The notes under the pieces were generated by a model. The model saw only the letters and a list, made by a program, of their open reading frames with translations. It was not told where the DNA came from and searched no databases. From NCBI RefSeq assembly GCF_001584335.1, contig NZ_LSBB01000001.1, forward strand, positions 806,001 to 870,000: a DNA stretch of 64,000 nucleotides. The letters are read 5' to 3'. Each line of letters opens with the position of its first letter. Positions within the stretch are counted from its first letter, which is position 1. Shown here in pieces: positions 48,630 through 56,013 of this stretch. This DNA is from Bacillus atrophaeus (GTDB taxonomy: Bacteria; Bacillota; Bacilli; Bacillales; Bacillaceae). A program made the position numbers and the translations under genes.

Positions 48630-48797
48630 ATGGAAAAAGATAAAATGCATGAATTAGAACTTTTTGCTGAAGAACTGCCGGAGCAAGTTGATTTAGCAAC
48701 CATTGCCGCTTCTTTCAGCTCTACATCATCAGTCAGCACGGCATCATGTCCGGGAACGACAGCGGCATCCGCCGGAACTGTCAGCTGCTACGGATAA
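48630..48797 (+). CDS. RiPP precursor peptide 3
   Basis: A 55-residue paralogue. The leader is HELELFAEELPEQVDLAT, the core SFSSTSSVS then TASCPGTTAASAGTVSCYG. It has two cysteines, the second replacing a serine found in its siblings. AAGGGGG precedes the ATG at 48630; an upstream ATG in the same frame would overlap precursor 2. It ends in Tyr-Gly like precursor 5. Confidence 0.9.
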   Translation: MEKDKMHELELFAEELPEQVDLATIAASFSSTSSVSTASCPGTTAASAGTVSCYG

Positions 48798-48814
48798 TTT
48801 GATAGGTGGGGGAC

Positions 48815-48985
48815 ATGTTGAAGAACGATAACAATCATTTGCAAAACCTTGAACTATATGCGGAAGAGCTGCCTGCGCAAGTAGACCTGTCATCTGTCAT
48901 CTCGACGATGTCGACAGGGGCATCATATGCATGCTGGACAACTTTCGTGTCAACGATAGCAACCATTTCTACAGTAGATGTATAG
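48815..48985 (+). CDS. RiPP precursor peptide 4 (divergent core)
   Basis: A 56-residue paralogue that keeps the leader (LELYAEELPAQVDL) but has a different core: STMSTGASY followed by ACWTTFVSTIATISTVDV. The Pro after Cys is replaced by Trp and the Tyr-Gly end is lost. GGTGGGGG lies before the ATG. It was not called by a simple length cut-off, but the conserved leader makes it convincing. Confidence 0.86.
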   Translation: MLKNDNNHLQNLELYAEELPAQVDLSSVISTMSTGASYACWTTFVSTIATISTVDV

Positions 48986-49026
48986 GTCTGTTTTGAAACA
49001 CAAAATCATGATTAGGCGGTGACAAT

Positions 49027-49200
49027 ATGTCAGAAAAAGATACATCCATTAAAACATTGGAATTATACGCCGAAGAGCTGCCGGCTCAAGTGGATTTGGC
49101 GACTGTTGCGGGAACAGCGAGCACTGCTTCCTCCTTTACAACAGCTTCATGTCCGGCAACTACAGCGTCTACAGCCGGAAGTGCAAGCAGCTACGGGTGA
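49027..49200 (+). CDS. RiPP precursor peptide 5
   Basis: A 57-residue paralogue with leader KTLELYAEELPAQVDLAT and core TASCPATTASTAGSASSYG, preceded by STASSFT. The spacing from the leader QVDLAT block to the SCP motif matches precursor 3. AGGCGGTGA precedes the ATG. A hairpin follows 10 bases after the stop, closing the precursor block. Confidence 0.9.
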   Translation: MSEKDTSIKTLELYAEELPAQVDLATVAGTASTASSFTTASCPATTASTAGSASSYG

Positions 49201-49209
49201 TCAATTGAA

Positions 49210-49248
49210 GTAAGACAAGTGCCTGTTGGGAGCAGGCGCATGTCTTAC
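49210..49248 (+). terminator. stem-loop after the precursor block (attenuator or processing site)
   Basis: GTAAGACAAGTGCCTG pairs almost fully with CAGGCGCATGTCTTAC around a seven-base loop. The following TTTCCTTACTA is only weakly T-rich, so partial termination or 3'-end stabilisation is more likely than a full stop. Such an element would raise precursor over enzyme dosage. Confidence 0.65.
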
Positions 49249-49298
49249 TTTCCTTACTATTATATCGTATTTGAATGTCATTTAAAGGAGTTTAATGT

Positions 49299-50429
49299 AT
49301 GCTCATAAACAACGCTCAGGTTCAGTCTCACTGCGATGAAGAGCTTTTGGTGAATCCCCTTTACTTGGAAGAAGGGGTGGAGTTGTTAATAGGCGCGAAT
49401 GAAGAACCCATGTTGTTTGACCAACATAATGGAAAATATATCAGGCTTTCCAAAGTCGGTCTGGAAATCTTCAACTTGATGGACGGTGCTAATACCGGTC
49501 ACGATATTATTAAAAAATTAGAACGTGATTATGCGAAATACTCTAACTTCCCGGAAATTGTGCATGTGTTTTTTTCATCTTTAAGAAAAGCTGATGTGCT
49601 GAATATTAAACCTTTGCCTGAACATCAGGTGAAGCGGGTGATGCGCCGGGCTGCTGACAAACCGATGCTTCGCTTACCTTTGGCTAAATCGTTAAATAAG
49701 ACAACTGACGCTTTATTGCATATATACCATTCTATTCCCGCTATGCTTCAAAAAATAACTTTATATGTCCTGTTTTTTTGTGCGCTATCCTCTTTTATTC
49801 TGCTTAACGTGACAGCCGGTTGGCAAATCGTGTGGACGTCTGTTAATTGGATATTGCTGGCGTGTGTCATTATTTTTCATTTAATTGTGCATGAAATGGC
49901 TCATGCCCTCGTAACGAAGGCGTACGGCGTCAACATTCGTGAAGCGGGCGTCGCGCTGTTATATTATTTTATCCCTGTTGCTTATGTGGATAGGACAGAC
50001 ACATACCGTTTAAAAAGCAAGAAAAGCCGTATTCATATCGCACTGGCCGGTCCGTATTCAGACCTATTGGCCAGCGGTTTGTGGGCGGGGATTGCTATGT
50101 TGGCACCTCAGGGAACAGTGAGCGAAACAGCCCAACTCATTTCATTTATGCAAATATGCTTTGTCCTCAGCAACCTGAATTTGCTGCTGCCGACAGATGG
50201 GTATCATGCTGTAGAAGCCGCAGCCGGCGAATTATCACTAAGAAAAAGAGCCTTAACTTATTTACTGCATGTGATGACGTTTAAAAAGCTTCCGGCTTAT
50301 TTAAATAATATGGCGAAAAAACGGAAAGCAGTTTATGTAACGTACTCCTTAGTTTCACTCACTTATTTCTTTTGTCTATTGTCAGCTTTTCTCTTTCTCA
50401 TAAGAAATGTATTCGGAAATATGGGGTGA
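49299..50429 (+). CDS. PqqD-like domain fused to M50 membrane metalloprotease
   Basis: A 376-residue protein. Residues about 10-110 form a PqqD/RRE-like leader-binding winged helix (YIRLSKVGLEIFNLMDG, then a helical hairpin). The rest is polytopic, with zinc motif HLIVHEMAHAL (HEXXH) and a second metal-ligand region NLLLPTDGYHAVE, as in site-2-type proteases. The pairing suggests the leader is recruited to a membrane protease, so leader removal near the exporter is a plausible role. AAAGGAG precedes the ATG. Confidence 0.82.
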   Translation: MLINNAQVQSHCDEELLVNPLYLEEGVELLIGANEEPMLFDQHNGKYIRLSKVGLEIFNLMDGANTGHDIIKKLERDYAKYSNFPEIVHVFFSSLRKADVLNIKPLPEHQVKRVMRRAADKPMLRLPLAKSLNKTTDALLHIYHSIPAMLQKITLYVLFFCALSSFILLNVTAGWQIVWTSVNWILLACVIIFHLIVHEMAHALVTKAYGVNIREAGVALLYYFIPVAYVDRTDTYRLKSKKSRIHIALAGPYSDLLASGLWAGIAMLAPQGTVSETAQLISFMQICFVLSNLNLLLPTDGYHAVEAAAGELSLRKRALTYLLHVMTFKKLPAYLNNMAKKRKAVYVTYSLVSLTYFFCLLSAFLFLIRNVFGNMG

Positions 50430-50435
50430 TTTGTA

Positions 50436-52973
50436 ATGGCGGAAAATGTGGCGCCGTTTGTTATGCTGCGGGCTGCAGGCGGCAGCATCGACAGTTTGAA
50501 AAGTATGGATATAGCAGAATCGGCAAAAAATGTTGACAAGATTCTTGATCTTGAACAAGCCCTTGAAAACTTGAAAGAACCTTTAAGCGACATTTTTTAT
50601 GAACTGATTTCCCGACTGCAGGATGAGGAAACGACGATCCTCCGTTTTCTGCTAAAAATCAAACGGGATATTTTTAATAGCCGTGCTGTCAAGATTTCAG
50701 AAGAAAATAGAACGGAATTAAAAAAACGAATGTCAGAAGCCGATTTTGGTTTATTTGATCAATGGTATACGGCGATTCACGACAGACAGACATATATGGA
50801 AGACACAAAGCAGCTTTTTGAGGAAGAAATTAAGCAGGCTGGTAAACGGTTAGCGTATGAAATGGAAAATAAAGAATGGCAAAAAGGAATGGCGCTGGCC
50901 AATCCAAAATATTTAACCGCCTATAAGAAAAGCAAGCCGAAATTGTGGCAGCCTCATAAACAATACGCACGCTCCAGTATGGCTTATTTAGGAAGAATCA
51001 CTGCAAAAACCAGCCCGTTCAGCACCTTTACAAAAATCGGATTGACCTCTTTTTCAGCTGATGATGCGCCGGCCCCCAGCACTCAGAAAACAAACTTTTG
51101 CAGCATATCCAAATCGATTTGCAGCGAACTCATTTTTGAAATGGCACAGCATCCTGAATTTTCCCGGTACTTGCAATATGAAAAAAACCAATCTCTTCAA
51201 CCAGCAGAAAAAAACACTATACAGCTGATGAAAAGCTCTTATACGATTTTGAACGGATTTGCATGGCGGGAGGATAAAATGGTTTCAGAAAACGTATCAG
51301 ATGAACAGATGAGTGTGATTGAGTCACTCTGTTCAGGAAGTTTCGAGGAAGTAACGGAACTGCTGAAAAACACGTCTTTAACCATACCTTGTTTGTCAGC
51401 TGAACAATGGATCAAACCGGTTCTCCCCTTTTCAAGAAAATCCGAGCAGCCTTTGCTAAGTTTATACGATTTCCTTCAGCCGATACCTTCCCGAAAAGCA
51501 AGGCGGCTGGCGCGCATTGTGAAATGGATGGATGGCTGCATAGAGGCGCTTGCGGCCAGTGAAGCAAAGCGAAGACTTAAGTATCACCAGCTGATTCACA
51601 GACTCGCCAAACGCGCATTCAGTGAGCTGACACATAAGGCTCCAAAAAGCTTATTGAATGAAAAACTCGTTTATGAAAATGTGAAATTTGCCGGAGATCA
51701 TCCGCCATTAGGTGAGTATGTAAAACGTGATATGGAAAAGCTGTCTCATCAGCTCAGAAACTATCAATTCCGCACACACCTGTACGATTTACTATGTGAG
51801 CATTTCGTAGAAACGTATGGGAGGGGAGGCTTGTGCAGCGACATTCAAGCATTTTTGTATCAGTTTGAAAAGAGAAAAGACCGGCCGCGATTAATCAAAA
51901 ACGCCTTGCGGAAAGATAAGAAGACCGCTTTGAAACTGGAGGAGTCAAGAGTCTTTGCCCCTTATGGCGCCAGTTCTGCGCCGCCAAGCGCAACCGTTTT
52001 TTATCAGTTGGCCGCAAATAACGGCAGAGACAGCATTGCGGCTGGAGACTACCAGTTGGTTATCAATCAAATCAGCTCCGGGCTGGGGCTGCTGCTTCGA
52101 TTCCAATCTATGTTTCAAGAGGACGGGCGGAATTTAAGCACTCTCATGAAGCAATGGGTGAATGCTATGAACCCCAGCTCAGACATCGTTCATTTTCCGA
52201 TGATTTCAGATTTCAGCAATTTACAGACTGATCCCGGCATTACATCACAATCCTTAAGATGGCTTGGCGAAAATCCTACATCAGACCAGAATGATATTCT
52301 ATTAAAAGATCTGCTTTTGGTTCATGAGGATTCCGGCACGCTGGCTCTTGTAAATAAAGAAGGACGTCCTGTCGCCCCCATGTATTTCGGTGCCGTCCCT
52401 CAGCATATGATGCACGGGCCTGTATCCTATCTGTTTACCATTATGATGCCCTGGATCAATGCTTATCAGGCGGATTGGGTGTCTTCTCCGTTATTTTCAA
52501 AAGCGCCTCCGCCGGAGAAAGTGGAATTTCATTCCCGCGTGCAAGAGGGAAGAATCGTTCAAAGACGTTCCAGATGGCGGATTCCGGCTTTCTTATTCCC
52601 GCTAAAAGAACATCGTGAAAGTGAGTATGCCTATTTTACAAGAATGAAAGCATTTCAAAAGAATTACGGACTTCCTGATGAGGGCTTTCTTTCCGGGGAG
52701 AGGACAAGCGTCATGCTGAATCCGAAGCAAAGAAAACCGATGTACATGAATTTTAATAGCTATCATTCAATAGAAGCGGCTGTGAACACGGTTGCAGCAG
52801 AAGACGATCTTTTGTCGATTACGTTTACTGAAGCGCTGCCTGACCGGAATCAGCATTGGCTCAAGAGTGAGGAAGGGCATGTGATTGCGTCTGAATATAT
52901 GTCCTTGTTCCAATGGCCTGGTGTGAAGCATGAAGAATCAGTTATAGCCAATCAGAAAGGGGTTTTTATATGA
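50436..52973 (+). CDS. LanB-type dehydratase, glutamylation domain (tRNA-dependent)
   Basis: An 845-residue protein of the lantibiotic dehydratase N-terminal family. It contains the typical SSMAYLGRITAKTSPFSTFTKIG segment and the later VINQISSGLGLLLRF region. This domain transfers glutamate from glutamyl-tRNA to Ser/Thr of the peptide. It lacks the C-terminal SpaB_C elimination domain, which is encoded by the next gene, so the enzyme is split as in thiopeptide and goadsporin clusters. The next ATG overlaps its stop. Confidence 0.87.
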   Translation: MAENVAPFVMLRAAGGSIDSLKSMDIAESAKNVDKILDLEQALENLKEPLSDIFYELISRLQDEETTILRFLLKIKRDIFNSRAVKISEENRTELKKRMSEADFGLFDQWYTAIHDRQTYMEDTKQLFEEEIKQAGKRLAYEMENKEWQKGMALANPKYLTAYKKSKPKLWQPHKQYARSSMAYLGRITAKTSPFSTFTKIGLTSFSADDAPAPSTQKTNFCSISKSICSELIFEMAQHPEFSRYLQYEKNQSLQPAEKNTIQLMKSSYTILNGFAWREDKMVSENVSDEQMSVIESLCSGSFEEVTELLKNTSLTIPCLSAEQWIKPVLPFSRKSEQPLLSLYDFLQPIPSRKARRLARIVKWMDGCIEALAASEAKRRLKYHQLIHRLAKRAFSELTHKAPKSLLNEKLVYENVKFAGDHPPLGEYVKRDMEKLSHQLRNYQFRTHLYDLLCEHFVETYGRGGLCSDIQAFLYQFEKRKDRPRLIKNALRKDKKTALKLEESRVFAPYGASSAPPSATVFYQLAANNGRDSIAAGDYQLVINQISSGLGLLLRFQSMFQEDGRNLSTLMKQWVNAMNPSSDIVHFPMISDFSNLQTDPGITSQSLRWLGENPTSDQNDILLKDLLLVHEDSGTLALVNKEGRPVAPMYFGAVPQHMMHGPVSYLFTIMMPWINAYQADWVSSPLFSKAPPPEKVEFHSRVQEGRIVQRRSRWRIPAFLFPLKEHRESEYAYFTRMKAFQKNYGLPDEGFLSGERTSVMLNPKQRKPMYMNFNSYHSIEAAVNTVAAEDDLLSITFTEALPDRNQHWLKSEEGHVIASEYMSLFQWPGVKHEESVIANQKGVFI

Positions 52974-53857
52974 AAGAATGGGTGTTTTACAGCATTTATG
53001 TGCCGAGGGCCGAGTATTTAGAAAAGATTATCGTCAACATTGTGACACCTGCTGTTCAGCAAATCAAAAACAGTGTTCAAGTACATAAGTGGTTTTTTAT
53101 CCGTTATATTGATATGCAAGGCCCTCATATCCGTTTGAGATTTTTGGTGGATGAGGCTGAGATGGAAGCCGCTGAAGAGCTCCTTGAAGAGCGTTTCAGC
53201 CAATGCCTTTCGGCGGTCATAGCCGAACCGGTTCCAGACTTAAGCCGTTTGCTGCCTGTCAAAGCAGAGACAGCGGATTTTGAATCTGGATTTCAGCAGG
53301 AAGAATATGAACAGGAGTACGAAAAATACGGCGGCCTTCAAGGAGTGGATGTTGCTGAAAATATCTTTCAGTCGTCGAGTGAACTTGCTCTTTTATTTGT
53401 GAATCATGATTATTTTTCCGATAAAGACCGCTTTGATCTGGCACTGTTATTGATGAAAATAACTGCTGAAAAAGCCTCTCTGTCAGAAGCGGAAACGCGG
53501 CAGCTTTGGGAAAGCATGCTGCATTACTGGAGCGGAGCTGATTACACGGAAGGGATTTCCTATAAAACAAAACTGGAAGAGGCTGCGAAAAAAAGGGTCG
53601 ATGTCATCAATCAAGTGATGGAAAGGATGGCCGCCGATCCGCGTGTCAAGGAATTAACGGACGGTTATGGACAAGTGCTTGAACATGCCTTTTCTGAGAT
53701 AAAAGAGTCTGAGAAAATCAGAACCCCGGTTTCCCACTTGGCTTTCCACTATATTCATATGATGAATAATCGTTTAGGAGTCTGGCCGATAGAAGAGGCA
53801 TATCTTGGCGCTTTGCTGGCGCATACGTCAGGATACGTTCCAGAGGCAAAATCATAA
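52970..53857 (+). CDS. SpaB_C-type protein: glutamate-elimination domain (or [4+2] cyclase)
   Basis: A 295-residue stand-alone domain named for thiopeptide-type bacteriocin biosynthesis. The N-terminus WVFYSIYVPRAEYLEKI and the hallmark KWFFIRYIDMQGPHIRLRF are clear. Stand-alone members either eliminate glutamate to give dehydroalanine/dehydrobutyrine or form the pyridine ring of thiopeptides. As it is the only one here and the dehydratase is otherwise incomplete, elimination is the simpler reading. It is the last gene of the operon. Confidence 0.85.
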   Translation: MKEWVFYSIYVPRAEYLEKIIVNIVTPAVQQIKNSVQVHKWFFIRYIDMQGPHIRLRFLVDEAEMEAAEELLEERFSQCLSAVIAEPVPDLSRLLPVKAETADFESGFQQEEYEQEYEKYGGLQGVDVAENIFQSSSELALLFVNHDYFSDKDRFDLALLLMKITAEKASLSEAETRQLWESMLHYWSGADYTEGISYKTKLEEAAKKRVDVINQVMERMAADPRVKELTDGYGQVLEHAFSEIKESEKIRTPVSHLAFHYIHMMNNRLGVWPIEEAYLGALLAHTSGYVPEAKS

Positions 53858-53859
53858 AA

Positions 53860-53896
53860 AAAGAACTTCAGCTTTATAGCAGCTGAAGTTTTCTTA
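53860..53896. terminator. bidirectional terminator at the cluster's convergent ends
   Basis: AGAACTTCAGCT / AGCTGAAGTTTTCT is a strong stem with a seven-base loop between the biosynthetic operon and the sigma-factor operon, with A/T runs on both sides. Confidence 0.88.
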
Positions 53897-54529
53897 TTGG
53901 CGCTTGCTTCTATGATAAAGGGAATTAAATATCAACATAAACAATAAGTAGCATGCCGCTAAAATAATGAAAACGACAGGGAATTTGAGAAGCAAAAGAC
54001 CTCCCGCTATAAAAAGGATGGTCGCTGCTGTTACGACAGTCCAATAGACTGTATGCTTCCTTTTCGTCTGTGTTTCTTTTGGCGGAGCTGCGGTCGTGTC
54101 TTCCTCACTGATAGGCTGAACACCATACTTATACACATGCACCAATTGGACAAATCTGCCAAGCATCAAGACGGATGACACGGTAATCCAGCTGAGAGAA
54201 TTAACTAAAAAAGCAAGCTGGAGCGTATCTTGAAACGGGGTGCCGCCCGCTTCAAATCGAATTATCACTAAAGCGCCGGCTCCGGCAAGGAAAAGAATCC
54301 CTAATAAGAAAACGAACACATTATAACTGTCAAATCGGTTCCATTCTCCCAAAAATCTGCAATGCTTCGCAATTAGCGCATATTTTCTTTTTGGATCCTG
54401 CGGAAGCGAGTCGACACCGATTGTATTCAAAATCTGCCGGTTAAACGCCGACCCCACTAAAGCCCCGATTGACCCTACGGCAAGCGCCGCCGCACCGCTT
54501 ATGATTCCGATCATTGTACCGATTGTCAT
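53894..54529 (-). CDS. multi-pass membrane protein of unknown function (sigma operon)
   Basis: A 211-residue protein with about five hydrophobic segments: an N-terminal Gly/Ala-rich helix (IISGAAALAVGSIGALVG), two central helices, and two near the C-terminus separated by a charged loop (PPKETQTKRKH). I do not recognise the family. It is the third gene of the ECF sigma operon, five bases after the anti-sigma gene. Immunity or help to the anti-sigma are both possible; neither is shown. Confidence 0.7.
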   Translation of the reverse strand: MTIGTMIGIISGAAALAVGSIGALVGSAFNRQILNTIGVDSLPQDPKRKYALIAKHCRFLGEWNRFDSYNVFVFLLGILFLAGAGALVIIRFEAGGTPFQDTLQLAFLVNSLSWITVSSVLMLGRFVQLVHVYKYGVQPISEEDTTAAPPKETQTKRKHTVYWTVVTAATILFIAGGLLLLKFPVVFIILAACYLLFMLIFNSLYHRSKRQ

Positions 54530-54533
54530 TTCA

Positions 54534-54824
54534 TCACCTTCCTAAGAATAAGAAAAAGAGTATTTGTGCCGCAAAGCTTCCGGATAAAATCGGGAAAATC
54601 GCAAACGTATGAGAGAAAGAACGCAGCGATAATAGATCAGGCAGCTGCCAGCTTGGATATGTCAGCCAATGGCTCAGGCGGTCAAACCAAGTTTTCGGCG
54701 GAAGAGGCGATTGGGCTGCATCTTCTGGAAGGGGGACGCTGTTCAGGCGCAACAGATTATTAAGTTCAGGCATTTGCTCGTGCAAGCCTTCAATCATGCG
54801 TTTGACTTCATCGTGTTCCTTCAT
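54534..54824 (-). CDS. probable anti-sigma factor
   Basis: A 96-residue protein with a hydrophilic N-terminal part (KEHDEVKRMIEGLHEQMPEL) and a single C-terminal hydrophobic segment (FAIFPILSGSFAAQILFFLF). Its ATG overlaps the sigma stop by four bases. Size, single membrane anchor and coupling are those of small ECF anti-sigma factors such as YxlC. There is no zinc-binding HxxxCxxC motif, so assignment rests on context and topology. Confidence 0.68.
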   Translation of the reverse strand: MKEHDEVKRMIEGLHEQMPELNNLLRLNSVPLPEDAAQSPLPPKTWFDRLSHWLTYPSWQLPDLLSLRSFSHTFAIFPILSGSFAAQILFFLFLGR

Positions 54825-55369
54825 TCGTCATTCATCTCCTTTTTCAGCTGTTTGTTCAATTTTTTAAGTGAATAATGAAGCTTTGATTTGACGGTTCCTT
54901 CCGGGATGTTAAGAATATGGGAGATTTCTCTGCCGGAAAATCCTTGGTAATAAGCAAGAATCAGAATGGAACGCTCTTTGTCAGGCAGCTGTCCCACATA
55001 CTGCTGAATCAGCATTTTATTCTGTACATGATATTCCACAGATCCGGACTCCGCGTCTTCATGTTCATTTGGCTCGATCTGCTGCCATTTAAACTTAGAG
55101 TGCTTCCGATAGTGGTCAATGCACAATCTGTGCGCGATTTGATGAAGCCAAGTGCGAAAGCTTGCTTTTTCACTTTTGTAAGTGCGGCTTTTTACATACA
55201 CGCGGATAAAGGTTTCTTGCAGGAGATCTTCAGCCGCCTGTTTTTGGCGGATGTATAGAAAAATAAATTGATATGTCTTTTGAGCGTGACGGGTATATAG
55301 GCTGTTGTAGGCCTCCATATCCTTTTGTTTTACTTTTTCCATCAATTCTTCATCTGAAAGAATGTCCAT
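54821..55369 (-). CDS. ECF-family RNA polymerase sigma factor
   Basis: A 182-residue sigma-70 group 4 protein. Region 2 reads AYNSLYTRHAQKTYQFIF then AAEDLLQETFIRVYVKS. Region 4 is a helix-turn-helix, REISHILNIPEGTVKSKLHY. It lies convergent to the RiPP operon and is preceded by a TGAAC-N17-CGTA promoter of the type it is expected to recognise itself. It is not a B. subtilis sigma I can name with confidence; SigY is the nearest arrangement I know. Confidence 0.93.
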   Translation of the reverse strand: MDILSDEELMEKVKQKDMEAYNSLYTRHAQKTYQFIFLYIRQKQAAEDLLQETFIRVYVKSRTYKSEKASFRTWLHQIAHRLCIDHYRKHSKFKWQQIEPNEHEDAESGSVEYHVQNKMLIQQYVGQLPDKERSILILAYYQGFSGREISHILNIPEGTVKSKLHYSLKKLNKQLKKEMNDE

Positions 55370-55378
55370 ACCCCACCT

Positions 55379-55393
55379 CGAAACTTGGTTTCG
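55379..55393. promoter_or_regulatory. palindrome in the sigma-gene leader
   Basis: CGAAAC-TTG-GTTTCG is a perfect six-base-arm palindrome between the ECF promoter and the sigma start. It could be an operator, perhaps for the orphan OmpR-type protein, or an mRNA hairpin covering the 5' end. Confidence 0.45.
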
Positions 55394-55401
55394 TTACTAT
55401 A

Positions 55402-55427
55402 TACGAATGCCGGCTGTAAAGAGTTCA
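55402..55427 (-). promoter_or_regulatory. autoregulatory ECF promoter of the sigma operon
   Basis: On the minus strand TGAACT (from 55427), a 16-base spacer and CGTATAT (from 55405) lie about 30 bases before the sigma ATG. The motif is the classical ECF form and recurs twice in the cluster. Confidence 0.8.
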
Positions 55428-55548
55428 AAGAAAATGAAAAGAAGCAGATGGAGATGATCCGGGGTCTATGGGTGTAGGGGAGCTGCGGTTTTAAGAGGAT
55501 CTCTGCCTTTTTATTATAACAGGGTGAAAACCGCGGTGAACATTAAAT

Positions 55549-55579
55549 AAAAAAGCCTGACCGTAAAGGCCGGGCTTTA
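55549..55579 (-). terminator. terminator behind the pucM remnant
   Basis: AAGCCCGGCC / GGTCAGGCTT stem with T run on the minus strand, just after the preserved stop of the pucM remnant. Confidence 0.7.
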
Positions 55580-55582
55580 CAA

Positions 55583-55900
55583 TTAACTCCCCCTATACAC
55601 CTGATATCCAAAAGGCGAAAAAGCGCGGGATTTGATAGTCTGTTTTCTGATCGGAAGGGCTGCTCAGATGAGGCGGCTTAACGCGCAATCCAAGGAGAAT
55701 GCTCATAAATGACTCCGAGTAAGCTGCAATCCGCACGTCAGAATGTCGATCGCTAATAGATATGTCAGATGTTCTGATGCCGAATGTAACGATCTGCCCA
55801 CAAGCAGAGGCACTAATATCACCTCCGCATCCATGGCTGATACATGCTCGAAACCAAGCGTCAGGACCATAACCGATTTTTGTTTCTGTTTCACTGCCCC
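55583..55900 (-). pseudogene. pucM: frameshifted remnant of pucM (5-hydroxyisourate hydrolase)
   Basis: The last 11 codons before the stop at 55583-55585 read SPFGYQVYRGS, the PucM/transthyretin-family C-terminus. Just before, in another frame, comes DYQIP, matching the YHIP of PucM. Further upstream, back in the first frame, AEVILVPLLVG resembles the GRVDVPLLAG of PucM. Internal stops and at least two frame changes break the gene. A GTG-started 63-residue frame (55703-55894) and a 100-codon start-less frame are parts of it. It marks the right border of the RiPP insertion. Confidence 0.75.
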
Positions 55901-56013
55901 TCCTTCATTATGTTCATTTTAGAACATGATATCGTTCGGGAGTGTCATTGGAAAAACAGTGCATAGCTGCTGGAATAACCAAAATACTGAATATTAGTGA
56001 GAAAATATAACAA

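Noticed and set aside
54566..55258. Plus-strand open frames opposite the sigma/anti-sigma genes
   Set aside because: They are shadows of the minus-strand genes, with no ribosome sites and no recognisable sequence.
55703..55894. GTG-started 63-residue ORF with a good ribosome site, first considered as a new small peptide or RiPP precursor (Gly/Cys-rich in an alternate frame)
   Set aside because: The C-terminal SPFGYQVYRGS and upstream VPLLVG segments show the interval is a frameshifted pucM remnant.
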